64,000 bases of DNA from Clavelina lepadiformis (Eukaryota > Chordata > Ascidiacea > Aplousobranchia > Clavelinidae), in NCBI RefSeq assembly GCF_947623445.1, contig NC_135240.1:24366001-24430000 (forward strand). The letters run 5' to 3'. Position 1 is the stretch's first letter; each line of letters begins with the position of its first letter. Under the pieces are notes generated by a model. It saw nothing but the letters and a program-made list of their open reading frames with translations, had not been told where the DNA came from and searched no databases. The translations under genes were made by a program, and so were the position numbers. Of this stretch, positions 38,130 through 50,085 are shown piece by piece.

Positions 38130-40649
38130 TTAGCATGTTAGCAACAGCGAATTCCATGTAGGAGCAGCGCAATACCCAGACGGTACGGAATTGACTTTAT
38201 CAACAAGATTTTTCTTTGCGTCCTCAAAACTGGAGTAGAAGAATTGTTGGAAACATGTACATTCCGTATCAAATGCCTGTTATAAATCAATAAATTACTC
38301 TGTGCTTCTTGGAATGTAACTTAAAATTTGTAAACGACATGTAAAAATGACAGGATAGATTTATTTGGGTTTATTTTGATTTCCATTTTATATTCCATAC
38401 CTCCATATGAGATTTGCAATTTTGATTATTTCCGATGAAAATGGAGACGATACAACTTCCTTCGGACATGTAGCGGTCTCTTACCATTTGCGGAGTCAAG
38501 TTAGGATTATTGTTTCCACAGCTGCAAGCGAAAGTTAAAATCTAATATCAATGACCAGCATCAGCGACGTTTTAACAAACCGCTGTATATTTATTTATGT
38601 ACAATGGCAATGCTATATCTGACAAGCAACTACATAATAAATACGAGCATGCACAAGAACAACTCCGATGAAATTTCTCACCCGTCTGAAATAACAAATG
38701 TCATTTGTTTCACATTTGGATTCTTGTAACGTGATCCTTTGGATGTATCGTGAAGCACAAGAGTTCTGGCCTGGTCTACTGCCTGGTCCAACGCAGTTCC
38801 ACCACCAGGACTTATGCTATTTGAAAACATTTCAATTTAAGACTGTTACCTAAATATAGAGTTCTAAATCATGTGTGATACGGTAGGGTTATGGGTAAAC
38901 TTTTCCATTTTTTTTATCCATTTGAAATAAGATGAAATTTTTAGCGAAAACATTTGTATTATGCAAATGTATGGTAATTGAGCTGTCACCAAATAATTCT
39001 ATCCAATTGTTTAGAGCGAAAACTATATCCAGTTCGCTACATACTTTGCCAAGCCAAACCTTACGAGCGTTTGTTTAGATTTGGAAACTTTCAGTTAGAA
39101 ACTTACCTCAAAGTTTTGATGGCAGCTTCAAGTGCTACTTTTTGGTCTTGTCTCGGAAATTGATTCATTTCAATATGGCGGCGGAAAGTGTTATCGAAGG
39201 AGGCCACGGCGACTCTTGTTCGGTCGGAACTAACCTCAATGGCGCCGCAAATTACTGTAAAAACAAAACTGCTTTTTAAAATTTTTTGCTCTACACAACT
39301 AAAGCAGAACTATTTTCAGGCTAGTGTTATTTAATAGTTAACGAGTTTGTCCGTTTTAAGGCAAAAAATGACCAAAGAAATTAATACCTATAGCACAATA
39401 TCTTTTTAAATTTATGTTGATTTACTTCAAACAATTGGGACAAAAATGAGGTATTTTTAAAGGCAGATCTATACCGTGTACAATAGCAGCTGCTACGTCC
39501 TTGACAACCTGCATGTTATCAGCTGTTCTGATGCTTCCACTTTTATCAAGCACCAGAACAATGTCGCTAAACTGTTCGACCTATGTGCAAAAATATAACA
39601 AATAAATATGAACAAAGTTGTGTTTTAAAAAAATGTTAATTCATAAAAGTCTTACATCCTCTTGAACGACGGAACAAGTTTGTGGTGAATTTAAAATTGC
39701 GAGAAAATAAAAAGAAAATGTTTACTGTTAGAGAGATTCCTCTTCAGTCTTAACACATCGAAAAATGTGCCTTATAAATGAACTTAAAAAGAATAAATTC
39801 TTTTTATTATTAATGAAATATAGTTGGGCATCACTTACAGTCTGTCGACGAAATCTTTTCAAAAAGGATCCGAAAGTTTCTTCTTCCTGGTTCAGCGACC
39901 TCCTGCGACGGTTCGGATCAGGACTACAATTTCCAGACGCAAGAACATTTCCTGAAGGAGTCTTTATGACGTCACAATAATCACCATTGGCGTTCCTTTC
40001 ACGAGGTAACTTGGTGGCACCGGAACCGAGCGATCCCTTCGAAGACGAAAATGCGGAAGTGAGTGAAGAAACGGCTGTTAGCAGGATGTTGGTCGCTACT
40101 TGGCTTTCTCCTCCAGGAGTTGAAGCACAGGCTGCGTAAGAAAATGCTGGTTATACTGGGCAAGATACCATTTTTTGGTTACGACTTGGTTACGTACATT
40201 GCTTATTGCCCGCTGCTTTTATATTGATAATTTTGTTTTCCTCTCTATACTCAAACTGCCCTAAGTTTTCTGTTTATGGTTTAATTGTGTAAGCTCACCT
40301 CTTGTGTCTTTCGTTTTTAGGTTTGCAGCGCAAGGCATTCCACCACCGCTAGCTGGGGTCACGTACCTAACTCTCGTTTCCACGGATGTTCCATCTGCCA
40401 ACGGACGACAGTTTCTGAAGTCCGTCCATGGAGTAACAAAACAGTCACCTTTGGTACAAATGTCAGCATTTTAACGCATCTTTATACATTATGACATAAC
40501 AACACAGGTATATTGTAGAATCCAAGTGTGAACAATTTCTAAAACTACTTACGTGGTCTTCCTGGGTTGAAGAGAAATGCGTTGGTGATTAGGCATTGAC
40601 TGCAAAGAACTAAAAACAGCAGTTCACAAACACGGTTTTTTTCGACCAT
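38130..40649 (-). CDS. Secreted TSP1-VWA protein, family member E
   Basis: Eight minus-strand exons: 40649-40553, 40448-40299, 40131-39839, 39580-39475, 39254-39107, 38816-38682, 38521-38401, 38276-38130; 398 residues in an unbroken frame. Domain order: signal peptide ending about residue 25 (CLITNAF), TSP1-like module (CFVTPWTDFRNC, GGGMPC), linker with furin-type NRRRRS and a second RFRRQ, VWA domain about residues 181-345 with DKSGS, GGGTAL and FVISDG, and a Cys-rich tail (CTCFQQFFYSS, GYCAAPTW). The MIDAS ligands are complete. It is an extremely close relative of D and F; with F it forms the arms of a large inverted repeat. Gene G starts 2.7 kb away on the opposite strand, so the two are divergently arranged. 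Function in adhesion or extracellular recognition is inferred from domains only. Confidence 0.88.
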
Positions 40650-41620
40650 CTTTGTTGAAATAGATTCTGGTAAAGTCTTGAACAACGTAAATTTGTAAAA
40701 GAGACTGATATGACATCCACAGAAGACGTTTTCCTTTATATAGCGTTTTTGAGGAATATTTTATAAAAAAATTTGTTTTTTAATGTAATTAGACTACAAC
40801 AAGCAAAAAAAAAGTTTTACAGGACAAATTTGAAGAAATGACAAGTTTGATTATAATTTCCAGCCCGTGGGCAATTGCGAAAACTGTTTTTAACTTCATG
40901 TTGTTTGACAGCGAATGGCATTTCTTAATTATAAAATTATGCGCTCAGAGAGTAAACGCAAGATAGAAATTTTCACAAACAAATATTTACAAACTACAGT
41001 TTGAAAGAAATAGTTAAATTTTCGGGAATTTTGTTTATTTTTCTATGTTGAATGAAATGTTTTCTTACTATCACACAACTGTATTACTTATAAATTGTTA
41101 TGACCATTGATTCATTCATTCATAAATTGAATCTTTTACTCCACAATTTTGAATAAATGTCTGCTTTCTCATACTATATACCACAATTATATGGTTTACT
41201 ATACTGTGAATACAAACATTGCGTTTCCAGAGCTTCATCCAGCAAGGAGACAAAAAAGATTAAAAACTACAATTAAAATTCTTTACGTCGTCAAATATTT
41301 ACGAGTGCTGTAAATTATATCAAAACTGATTAGATTATTATGTAACAACAATGTCAAACTTTCCCACTTGTTTTGTTTTATTTGGCGTTTGTGTGGAAAT
41401 TCTTTTGCGAAAACTACCCGCCTGAAGCAACTTTTTATCAACATTCAGAAGATTGTGGCCTGGACCGATTACAAACGTCACTTTCCGATCGATGAGGTCA
41501 TGCCCGGTACTTAAAGCGAGTTTCGTATTTTCCTGAAGATTATTTCCATAACAACACCCGCGAGGCAACACAGTTAAACGTCATCACTTTGGCGAAGTAT
41601 TGGTATTCGTTGCCTTAGTA
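40650..41620. repeat. 5' flank of gene E, inverted copy at the gene F side
   Basis: Near-identical, in inverted orientation, to about 54500-55465 upstream of gene F. No gene seen. It ends at the 8-base target sequence of the hAT MITE (ccttagta, 41613-41620). Confidence 0.75.
40733..40742 (-). promoter_or_regulatory. TATA box of gene E
   Basis: Minus-strand TATATAAAGG, 84 bases upstream of the start codon, conserved in D and F. Confidence 0.6.
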
Positions 41621-41969
41621 CAGTGCTTCTCAACCTTTTTTTGCGGCGACCCAAATATTAAACATAAATTAATAGCGATGCTGAGGCGACCCAATTTTTT
41701 TTCCCAAAATATGGGTATTTACAAATATTTAGCCTTGACTCGAACGTAGCTAATCTAAAGTCTCACAGCAAATAATCATCACCATACTTCTTCACTAGTG
41801 TTTCCGCAACAATGCACTATGACGTCAATAAACAGTCAATATGCAGTGAATAGAGTAAGGTACTCAGTTATCGAACGGCTTTGTGGACTAGTTTAATTGG
41901 CGACGGCGACCCAAACCAACCAAATGGCGACCCACTTTTGGGTCGCGACCCAGGGGTTGAGAAGCACTG
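41621..41969. mobile_element. hAT-type MITE, 349 bp, with intact 8-bp target duplication
   Basis: The ends are inverted repeats: the left starts cagtgcttctcaacc and the right ends ggttgagaagcactg. Both sides carry the same 8-base direct repeat ccttagta (41613-41620 and 41970-41977), the target-site length of hAT elements. The interior has no coding frame and repeats the word gcgaccca near both ends, so this is a non-autonomous element. It is present in the gene E/G flank but absent from the inverted copy near gene F, so it inserted after that duplication or was lost from the other arm. Confidence 0.92.
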
Positions 41970-43307
41970 CCTTAGTATGTTAAGGACAGTTTGCGCAGGT
42001 GGATGGGACGGTCCAAAGGCGAGTTAAACAACACGATATCAATGATTGTACAAATGTGTAGTGTATTTGTTTAGAACACTTGAACGACTTTACCATCAAA
42101 ATATAGAAACCGTTTTTCATCACAGCAGACATGTGTGGTAGAAGCGAAATTTGCAGCCCCACGGATATATTTTTATGAAAATGGGCATAAGGTCTTCTGA
42201 ACGTCATTAAACATTAGCAAAAAATTTGGTAAAGTTTCAAACTTGTTCGGTTAACTTTATCTGACATCAGACATCGTGACAACACAAGTTTTCAGAAATA
42301 ATTATGACTCATTACTGATGAATCAAACTAAAACTCCCATAAAACTCCCCCACATAGACAATTATGGCAACGACTGTCATTCCATAGTTTAAGATGACTT
42401 ACATAATAACTTCACCATAAAAAGAATTAATAGAAAGTACAAGAAATCAGGTTTCGGTTCCAGACAAATTTGTCAATTTATAGCTTTTAAACTTTCCTGA
42501 CCGCAAAGATCTTTCCCATACATTTCGGGCCAAAAATAATTTTGAAAAAGACTCTGTCAAGCTTAAAGTGAAACTTTTGACCGTCTAATTAAGTAATGGA
42601 GATATTCAACAAACGTGAAGTGAAGTATTGCTCAATTATTTACTTGCTATTAATTAGTTAGTTTTGATTAATTAACAAATAGTTATTGATATAACACCTC
42701 GACAATAAACAAGTGTTTCTGTAGCAAATGAAAAGAGACAAGAAACGACTTGTTTAAAACAGTATTTGACAAATAAACTTTTGTCAGAAGTACTGCTCAC
42801 GTACTGTTTATCAAGAAAATGTTCGACAGAAGAAAATGAAGAAGAACATCACAAGAATGTCAAACAATGGGTCTATTATTTCCCAATAAAAATGATTCCA
42901 TTGCTATTTGATGCATTCTTGATGGTATAAAATCATTTTGGTTTTTAAACAATCATGCTACTTGGACACTTTGCAGTTTAGACTGAATAAGTAACCGTAA
43001 AAACAAAATTGTAACGAGTTACCGACCACAAAATCCAAAATACGTGCAAAAACACTCATGTTAATAGCCTGGTTTGGTTTTCTCAGAACAGTTACAGCCA
43101 GGAGCATAAGTTAAGAAACATTTGCGAAATTCTCCTTCAAAATTGACATAAAGACACTCGCACAAATCTGTATTATGAGGGGATTTTTCGATACCAGCTT
43201 CTTTATATAACATCGAACTCTTTCTGTGTCTCTTATACTTCAGCATAAAGTTTAAAGTTAAATTGGAAATTTGAGTTGTTTTTTTTATGCAAGATATCTG
43301 AAGAACC
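41970..43307. repeat. 5' flank of gene G, directly repeated before gene H
   Basis: Near-identical to 48743-50085 in direct orientation, and its first 920 bases also to about 53556-54490 in inverted orientation. Close to the start codon lies a TATA box. On the minus strand, a frame at 43061-43351 contains an exon-like, Cys-rich end preserved in the H copy (see findings). No other gene seen. Confidence 0.75.
43204..43210 (+). promoter_or_regulatory. TATA box of gene G
   Basis: TATATAA about 98 bases upstream of the start codon, in the same place in gene H. Confidence 0.55.
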
Positions 43308-45515
43308 ATGGCAGGAAGAAGGCTTGTATTTTCATTTCTCATTGGCGTCATTTATTGCCAAACTATTCTCATCCACGGAGGAGAAATCGATTTTGGTAAG
43401 CACTGTCGAAGATCAAGCAACAATACATCTTGCGTAAAGTTTTTCATTTTACCGCAAAACTTGCTTATTTAAGAAGTCACATTTGTCACATTCATTAAGA
43501 AACAGCACGAGATGTCGTTTTCCTGTTGGACAAAAGTGGAAGCATTGGAAGCACCGAAAACATGCAGGTCGTCAAAGACATGGCAGCGGCTATTGTGCAT
43601 GGTGAATATTATACTTTTTCGCAAGTCGGAACAAATCGTTTTACTTTTTAACCATAGTAATTGAATGTTGAGCATGCATATTGCACACAACTTGTAGTTT
43701 GTACTAAGTTACAAAATCGAAAATTTCCCCAAACAACTTAATTTTGTTAAGCTGGAAAAATTGCGTATACTGTTTTTGAAATTGGTAAGATATTGTGAAT
43801 TAATCCAAAATTTTTATAAACATAAAACTTATAATGTCTTATTTGAAACTTAATAGTCATTTGCGGAGCCATTGAAGTAAGTTCCGACCGAACGAGAGTT
43901 GCTGTTGCTTCATTCGACAATGCCATTCACCGCCACATTGAAATGAATCAGTATGTGAGACCTGGACAAAAGGCAAAACTAGAGACTGCTATCAAGCAAT
44001 TGAGGTACAGTGTACCCAACAATTGAAATGTTTATATAGGATTTTGAAAAAGTAAACCTATATTTATACTCCACAGTCACACGGTGAGTATAGTACATAA
44101 AATTTAGTTATACTTGCACGTCTAAGACAGCTTTCCATTAAAAGTAACGACACAAAAGTGTCTCAAGGCAACGTTAAACTGTTAATTTTTGTATGAATAA
44201 TTATAATTCACTAAAGACCGCACCAATTACAAAATGACTTTCAACTGCACTTTTACCAGCGTTACCAGGTTTTATTTTTCAGAGTCAGTCCTGGCGGAAG
44301 CTCGTCATTAAATGTTGCCTTGGAAAATGCTCGAAGATTAATTCTACACGATACGACCAAAGGAGCTCGTTATGGAGATCCACGAGTGAAACGAACAACC
44401 TTTGTAATAACGGACGGGTTAGTATCTGTAAGAAATCAACTTGACGTAAGCATAAGAAACGTCATGTTTGGAATCATATACAATAATATGCAGAAGCATT
44501 AGGCCCGCATTAAAATATCGAATGTAGTGGACCTTGTACCCTACATATAGGCCTACAATGTTGCTATTGATCTGTAAAACTGGCAATAAATTTGAAAAAC
44601 TAATGCACGCGGATTTTCTAATGTTTAGATGTGCGACCTCACGGAGTGGTTTAACTCCGAAACAGGTCAGAGACAACTACGTAGCTGATGGAAGCTGTAT
44701 TGTTTTCATTTCTATCGGAAATCATTCAATCTGTAAAGCAAGGTTGCAGGTATAGCTAATAGACGAAGTTCATTAGTTTCTCACAGGTAATTTTTCAAGA
44801 ATCCTGAAAAGCAAGGTTTCCCAAATCGTGTGCGGTACTTACGTCACAAGTGTGCGGCAAAACTTTTGAAATTGCTTTAGCAATTTTTTTACTAAAAAAA
44901 CAACGTTAATCAAATACTACACGGCCAAAATAGCAATAACTTGCTAACTGTAAAGTACTATATTTCGTAATCTTGTTAACGCTGAAGTACGGTTGTGCCA
45001 CAATGAGATTAATTCTTTATTCTTATTGTGACCAAATCACCCTGTGTTGATAAACAGTAAGAAATACTTCAAAGCTACTTAAAATTACTTATACTTTAGT
45101 ACCTATAAAAAGTTAAATTTTAAGTTTGACAATAAGTTCATAGTTCATCTACATTCTGGTGTTTTGAAACATCATTAAACTTATTACGTCACGATCGGCA
45201 AGAATGGCGAAATCACTGAATCGCCCCTCGTGTGGGATTTATGTTGTGTCTTATTATAAATTTAAGTTATGTTGTGTAGGGCGCCTTGGACAAAAATAAT
45301 TTCAAAACGTCAGTGTACGCTAAGGTATATTTTATGCATTACTATGTACATGAACTTTATTGCTGCAGGCGTTTGATACGGAATGTACATGTTTCCAACA
45401 ATTCTTCTACTCCAGTTTTGATGACGCAAAGAAAAATCTTGTTGATGTAGTCAATTCGGTACCGTCTGGGTACTGCGCTGCTCCTACATGGAATTCGCTG
45501 TTGCTAACATGCTAA
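43308..45515 (+). CDS. Short secreted VWA protein, family member G (chimeric last exon)
   Basis: Six plus-strand exons: 43308-43395, 43500-43601, 43857-44004, 44283-44417, 44629-44749, 45369-45515; phases agree, 246 residues. It has a signal peptide (RRLVFSFLIGVIYCQTILI), then directly the VWA domain with DKSGSIG near residue 42 and FVITDG, then the family tail. TSP1 module, linker and furin-type site of C-F are absent. The MIDAS threonine of GGGTAL is replaced by Ser (GGSSSL), a residue that can still bind metal. Donor GTTAGT after exon 4 is slightly unusual and shared with H. Exons 1-5 and introns match gene H closely, but the last exon and 3' flank match genes D, E and F instead, with the switch in the first dozen bases of the exon. 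Confidence 0.87.
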
Positions 45516-46507
45516 CCCGCAAAGTTGTCCCTTATTTCCAGTTAAAACGATCTTTACATCAATAATATTATAAAGAAATAAAATCATTGCACTTTCATCT
45601 GAAAATGTTTCTTTTTTTTATTGACATTTTGTAATGTATTGCAACGAGAGGAAAGTCACCAGACGTGAGAAAAAGTAATGATTTGTAAATAATAAGCAAG
45701 TAATTCGAACAGTTATTAATATATTAGTATATTAGTCAATTAGTGTGTATCAATCGGAACTTGCACAAACGCTAGTTCGGTAATCGGGTCTCGAGCGATA
45801 AAGAATCATCGTCGACTTTAAGTCGTGTAAAGGCTTTCCTTAGTTCTGGGACAAAGATTAATCATGATACCATACCGTAACATAACATACTTGGAAATGA
45901 CAATGTTACCGCAAGCACTATTTAATTATACACGCAAAAACCGCAGTGTGTGATGCGCCGCTCAGGTCACGAGAAAAGACATTAAGAGGCCAACATGACC
46001 ATTCATTTGTGTAGTAACAATATAAGTGATAAATATACTCCTTAAACAACGGTGCAATATTATTGTAAATCCGTGTGGCGACATATAGACCGCCAGAAAC
46101 ATACATATACAGTACAAAGAAGCACAGCACAATGAATACGTTATAATGATACATCTTTACAAGTATTAGTGTTGCATTGGCTTACGTTTGTCCTACATGT
46201 GGGCCACATTAGAAAGAAATCCACTACGCAGTAAACAAAACTCTTTCAATAGCTGGTAACAACTATATTGTTGACGAGCGGAAATCACCATCGTACAGTA
46301 AAAGCAAAAGTAGCGTAGGCATGCAATGTCGTAACCTATGCTGTAACTGGAAGTGGATATGCTATTTAAGTTGTAAATGATGGGGCTTAGATGGGAGTTT
46401 CTTTTCATCATTGGAGAGCTACCAGTCGACATTTTAGTAAAAACAGTTTTCTGAGACGAAAACCGACACCGGTCATATTGCCAACTAATATTTTTGGTGT
46501 ATAGTCT
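45516..46507. repeat. 3' flank of gene G, shared with gene F
   Basis: Near-identical to 57836-58820 downstream of gene F, in the same orientation, and inverted relative to 32980-33862. The match ends near 46507, where a cluster of tctagaatc words begins. AATAAA at 45577-45582 is a likely poly(A) signal, 62 bases after the stop. Confidence 0.75.
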
Positions 46508-47806
46508 TAATTCTTCTAGAATCTAGAATCTAGCCTTCTAGAATCAGTTTCCTTGTTTGTTTTATTATGACGTCTTAGGCTCGAATCCGACATTTTTCCA
46601 CGAATCTGTTGTGCGCACACAAGTTTGTTTCTTGTGAAAGAGTTTGAAATAAAAGAAAGCCTTGAAAGTTATCGTCAAAATTGTTGCCAATTTCTCGGCC
46701 GTTGCAAGAACTTCGGAGGACATCGTCACCTTGTACTGCGTAGAATTGGGCGTGTAGCGGACTAGCTGTTATGCAGATATGCCCGATTAGCCTGAGCTAA
46801 GAACTTTTTATTTTTAACTGCTTGCCAGGCTCCGCAGATCTATTCTTCGTGCTTGCATTAGTTTCTAACTTGCTTGTGGTCTGAAAATTACTGAAATCTT
46901 ATTTTTATGCATATCTCGTTTATTACTTTTTTCGGTTTTTGCAAAACTAAAAAGCAGTTTACAGCCGATTATAGTAATGTATGGTCAAAATTGCGGTTTT
47001 TCTCTATACTAAATGAAGCTATAATATATAATAAAATAACTATACATTATTTATCTTACACTAATGACGTCAATATTGTGTGCTTTGACTGTATCTGATG
47101 CGTAACAAGCTTGATTTCTTGGTTGTGTTCTTGACTTCAGCCAATTATTGGCAGTGGTGCAATAAACCGTGGTTTGCTAATTTGTGCAAACTTACCAAAA
47201 CGGCTCTTATTTTCAGCCAAACACTGCAAATACGGATCAGATCCGTCAAGTGAATCCACACGCTTTATTTGATAGTGCGACGCAAAGTTATAAAACATTC
47301 AATCGTTTACAAAGTAATGTTGCGTAATGTTTTGAATTTTGTGAAATAGTTTTACGAGTTTCGTAAGAAAATATGTTGGAGAGATATTGGTTTATAACAT
47401 GTATGATGTATGAGCATGTATGAACATATGAACATGTATGAGCAATTTTGAATCCACTTCAGCGAAAGATTATGCAAGATAGGCCTATAAGCACTTCACG
47501 GATGCTTGTTCCACTGCAGCAAAATTTTGCACAGAAAACTTTGGTAATTTAAATTGGGTCTGAAAACATTTGCTTTACAGTCGACAACCAATTAAAGTGG
47601 CGGAACACGGTAAAGCGTTAAATGGTCCATTTTTGTCTGAAAACAACTGTCAGAAATTTCTTGAAAAAACTAATTCGGTACAGAGGTACCGGTATCATGC
47701 AGCACTGAAGAAGTACCGCGTTACAGTAATTCGGTACTAGAGTACAGCGGTACTGTCCACCTATGACTATAATGAAACTTGCTAACCTGTTTACAATTTA
47801 ACACAG
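46508..47806. repeat. Repeat unit carrying VWA fragment I
   Basis: From about 47105 the DNA matches 60410-61105 (words ccaattattg, ccaaaacggctcttattttc, gttggagagatattggttta). Short internal repeats: tctagaatc words at about 46513-46545 and catgtatgag-like words at 47395-47445. No gene upstream of the VWA exon could be identified. Confidence 0.6.
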
Positions 47807-47954
47807 CCATTTGTGATAATATTGCCCTAAGTTTTGACCGAAATAGAATTGGAGTAGCAGCTTTCGACCATGATTTTTATCGGCTTATTGAACTAAACCA
47901 ATACAGCACTACGGGAAGCAAGGCGACATTAGAGAAGGCCATAAAAGATTTACC
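47807..47954 (+). pseudogene. VWA gene fragment I (single exon)
   Basis: A 148-base exon with acceptor and donor, the same length and phase as the second VWA exon of C-F. It encodes AICDNIALSFDRNRIGVAAF and continues through LIELNQYSTTG to KAIKDL, clearly homologous to the family exon reading AIEVSSDRTRVAVASF. The frame is open here, but no other exon was found nearby; the following sequence runs into a hAT fragment near 48128. Treated as a relic of a diverged family member. Confidence 0.7.
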
Positions 47955-48127
47955 GTAAGTAAAATAAACTTATTAATTTGTCGTAAATTGTTGAATAAAT
48001 GACCGTACTTTGCAAAGTCTGTAAAGTACATGATTTGCCGTTGATATTTTGATTCATATAAAGGCGTTAAGGTATAATCAAATATTACAAATGGACACCT
48101 TTAAAGCATTGAAAAACAAACATGCAT

Positions 48128-48742
48128 CTGTAAAGAAAATTGTGTTGTTTTGAGTTCATCACAAAGTTTATTTTCAATGTCAATTGCCATTTCATCAATT
48201 CTGGAAGACACAGTACTATTGTTCAGTGGAATCGAAGGTGTTACATCTTTTTGAGTGGCCATCATAGTACTGTTGATTTCTTTCACAGCTGGTATAATAA
48301 GTTCTTCACCAATAGTGTGCGATTTTCCACATTTTGCAATGAGCTTTGAAACTTTGTAAGATGCAATAAGACCTTTCTCAACTTCATTTCTGCTTAATTT
48401 GAATAGTGCTCCTATGGTGGAGCGTTTTTCAAATTTTTCTTTCAGATCACGAAAGTATGCAACATCCTTGTTTGCTTTTTCGGGATGCTTTGTCTTCAAA
48501 TGATCAATCATTCTCGAAGGTTTCATTCCTTCATTTGTAAAAGTTTTCTCGCATATTAAAAACGTTGGTAATTGTCCATTAGTCACAGAAGGAATAACAC
48601 CATATTTTAAGTATTCACTTGAGTATTGCGACACTTTCGCTCTGAATATAGCGCCCCCCATAGCGCCCCCTGAGTATTTCCGCCCCTCTAAAAATCAAAA
48701 ACGCCCACTGGGGGGCGGTAGCGCCCACGTTAAGAACCACTG
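48128..48742 (-). mobile_element. hAT transposon fragment with BED-finger transposase N-terminus
   Basis: A minus-strand frame at 48661-48101 resembles the N-terminal part of SCAND3/ZBED5-type hAT transposases: YLKYGVIPS, a BED-finger remnant (CEKTFTNEGMKPSRMIDHL then KTKHPE) and a following helical segment (ASYKVSKLIAKCGKSHTIGE). The first Cys of the finger is missing. The outer end is intact: the element ends at 48742 with taagaaccactg, followed by the target octamer ccttagta (48743-48750). The other end is lost; near 48128 the element is joined directly to the VWA fragment unit. Catalytic core and dimerisation domain are absent. Confidence 0.78.
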
Positions 48743-50085
48743 CCTTAGTATGTTAAGGAGAGTTTGCGCGGGTGGATGGGACGGTGTAAAGGCGAGTTAT
48801 GATACCAATGATTGTATAAATGCGTTGCGTATTTGTTTAGAACACTTGAACGACCTTACCATCAAAATATAGAAACCGTTTTTCATCACAGCAGACATGT
48901 GCGGTGAAAGCGAAATTTGCAGCCCCACGGTTATATTTTTATGAAAACGAGCATAAGTCTTCTGAACGCCATTGAACGTTAGCAAACATTTCGGTAAAGT
49001 TTCGGACTTGTTTGCTTAACTTTATCTGACGTCAGACATTGTGACATCACAAGTTTTCAGAAATAATTATGACTCATTACTGATGAATCAAAAGGTTCAT
49101 TTTTAAAGTTCATAAAACTCCCCCACATAGACAATTATGGCAACGACTGTCGTTCCTTAGTTTAAGATGAATTACATAATAACTTCATCATAAAATGAAT
49201 TAATAGAAAGTACAAGAAATCAGGTTTCGGTTCAAGACAAATTTGTCAATTTATAGCTTTTAAACTTTCCTGACCACAAAGTTCTTCCTCACACAAATTG
49301 GGCAAAAAAAAATTTTGAAAAAGACTCTTCCAAGCTTAGAGTGCAACGTTTGAACGTCTAATTACGTAATGAAGATATTCAACAAACGTGAAGTGAAGTA
49401 TTACTCCAGTATTTAGTTACTATTAATTAGCTAGTTTTGATTAATTAGCAATTAGTTATTGATATAACACCTCGACAATAAACAAGTGTTTCTGTAGCAA
49501 ATGAAAAGAGACAAGAAACGACTTGTTTAAAACAGTATTTGACAAATAGACTTTTGTCAGAAGTACTGCTCACGTATTATTTATCAAGAAAATGTTCGGC
49601 AGAAGAAAATGAAGAAGAACATCACAAGAATGTCAAACAATGGGTCTATTATTTCCCAATAAAAATGATTCCATTGACATTTGATGCATTCTTGATAGTA
49701 TAAAATCATTTTGATTTTTAAACAATCATGCTACTCAGACACTTTGCAGTTTAGACTGAATAAGTAACCGTAAAAACAAAGTTGTAACGAGTTACCGACC
49801 ACAAAATCCAAAATACGTGCCAAAACTCTCATGTTAATAGCCTGGTTTGTTTTTTTCAGAACAGTTACAGCCAGGAGCATAAGTTAAGAAACATTTGCGA
49901 AATTCTCCTTCAAAATTGACATAAAGACACTCACACAAATCTGTATTATGAGGGGATTTTTTGATACCAGCTTCTTTATATAATAGCATCGAACTCTTTC
50001 TGTGTCTCTAATACTTCAGCATAAAGTTTAAAGTTGAATTGGAAATTTGAGTTGTTTTTTTTTTATGCAAGATATCTGAAGAACC
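48743..50085. repeat. 5' flank of gene H, directly repeated before gene G
   Basis: Near-identical to 41970-43307. The match begins exactly at the transposon target octamer. It contains the antisense Cys-rich frame also found before G. Confidence 0.75.
49977..49983 (+). promoter_or_regulatory. TATA box of gene H
   Basis: TATATAA about 103 bases upstream of the start codon, equivalent to that of gene G. Confidence 0.55.

Noticed and set aside
46508-47200. Solo LTR or other retroelement piece near the aataaaccgtg word
   Set aside because: No terminal repeats, primer site or coding part is visible; the similarity to 60410-60560 is explained by the shared repeat unit.
47660-47770. GTACCGGTAC-rich patch as a separate transposon end
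   Set aside because: It occurs in both relic units, but no paired inverted end or target duplication was found.
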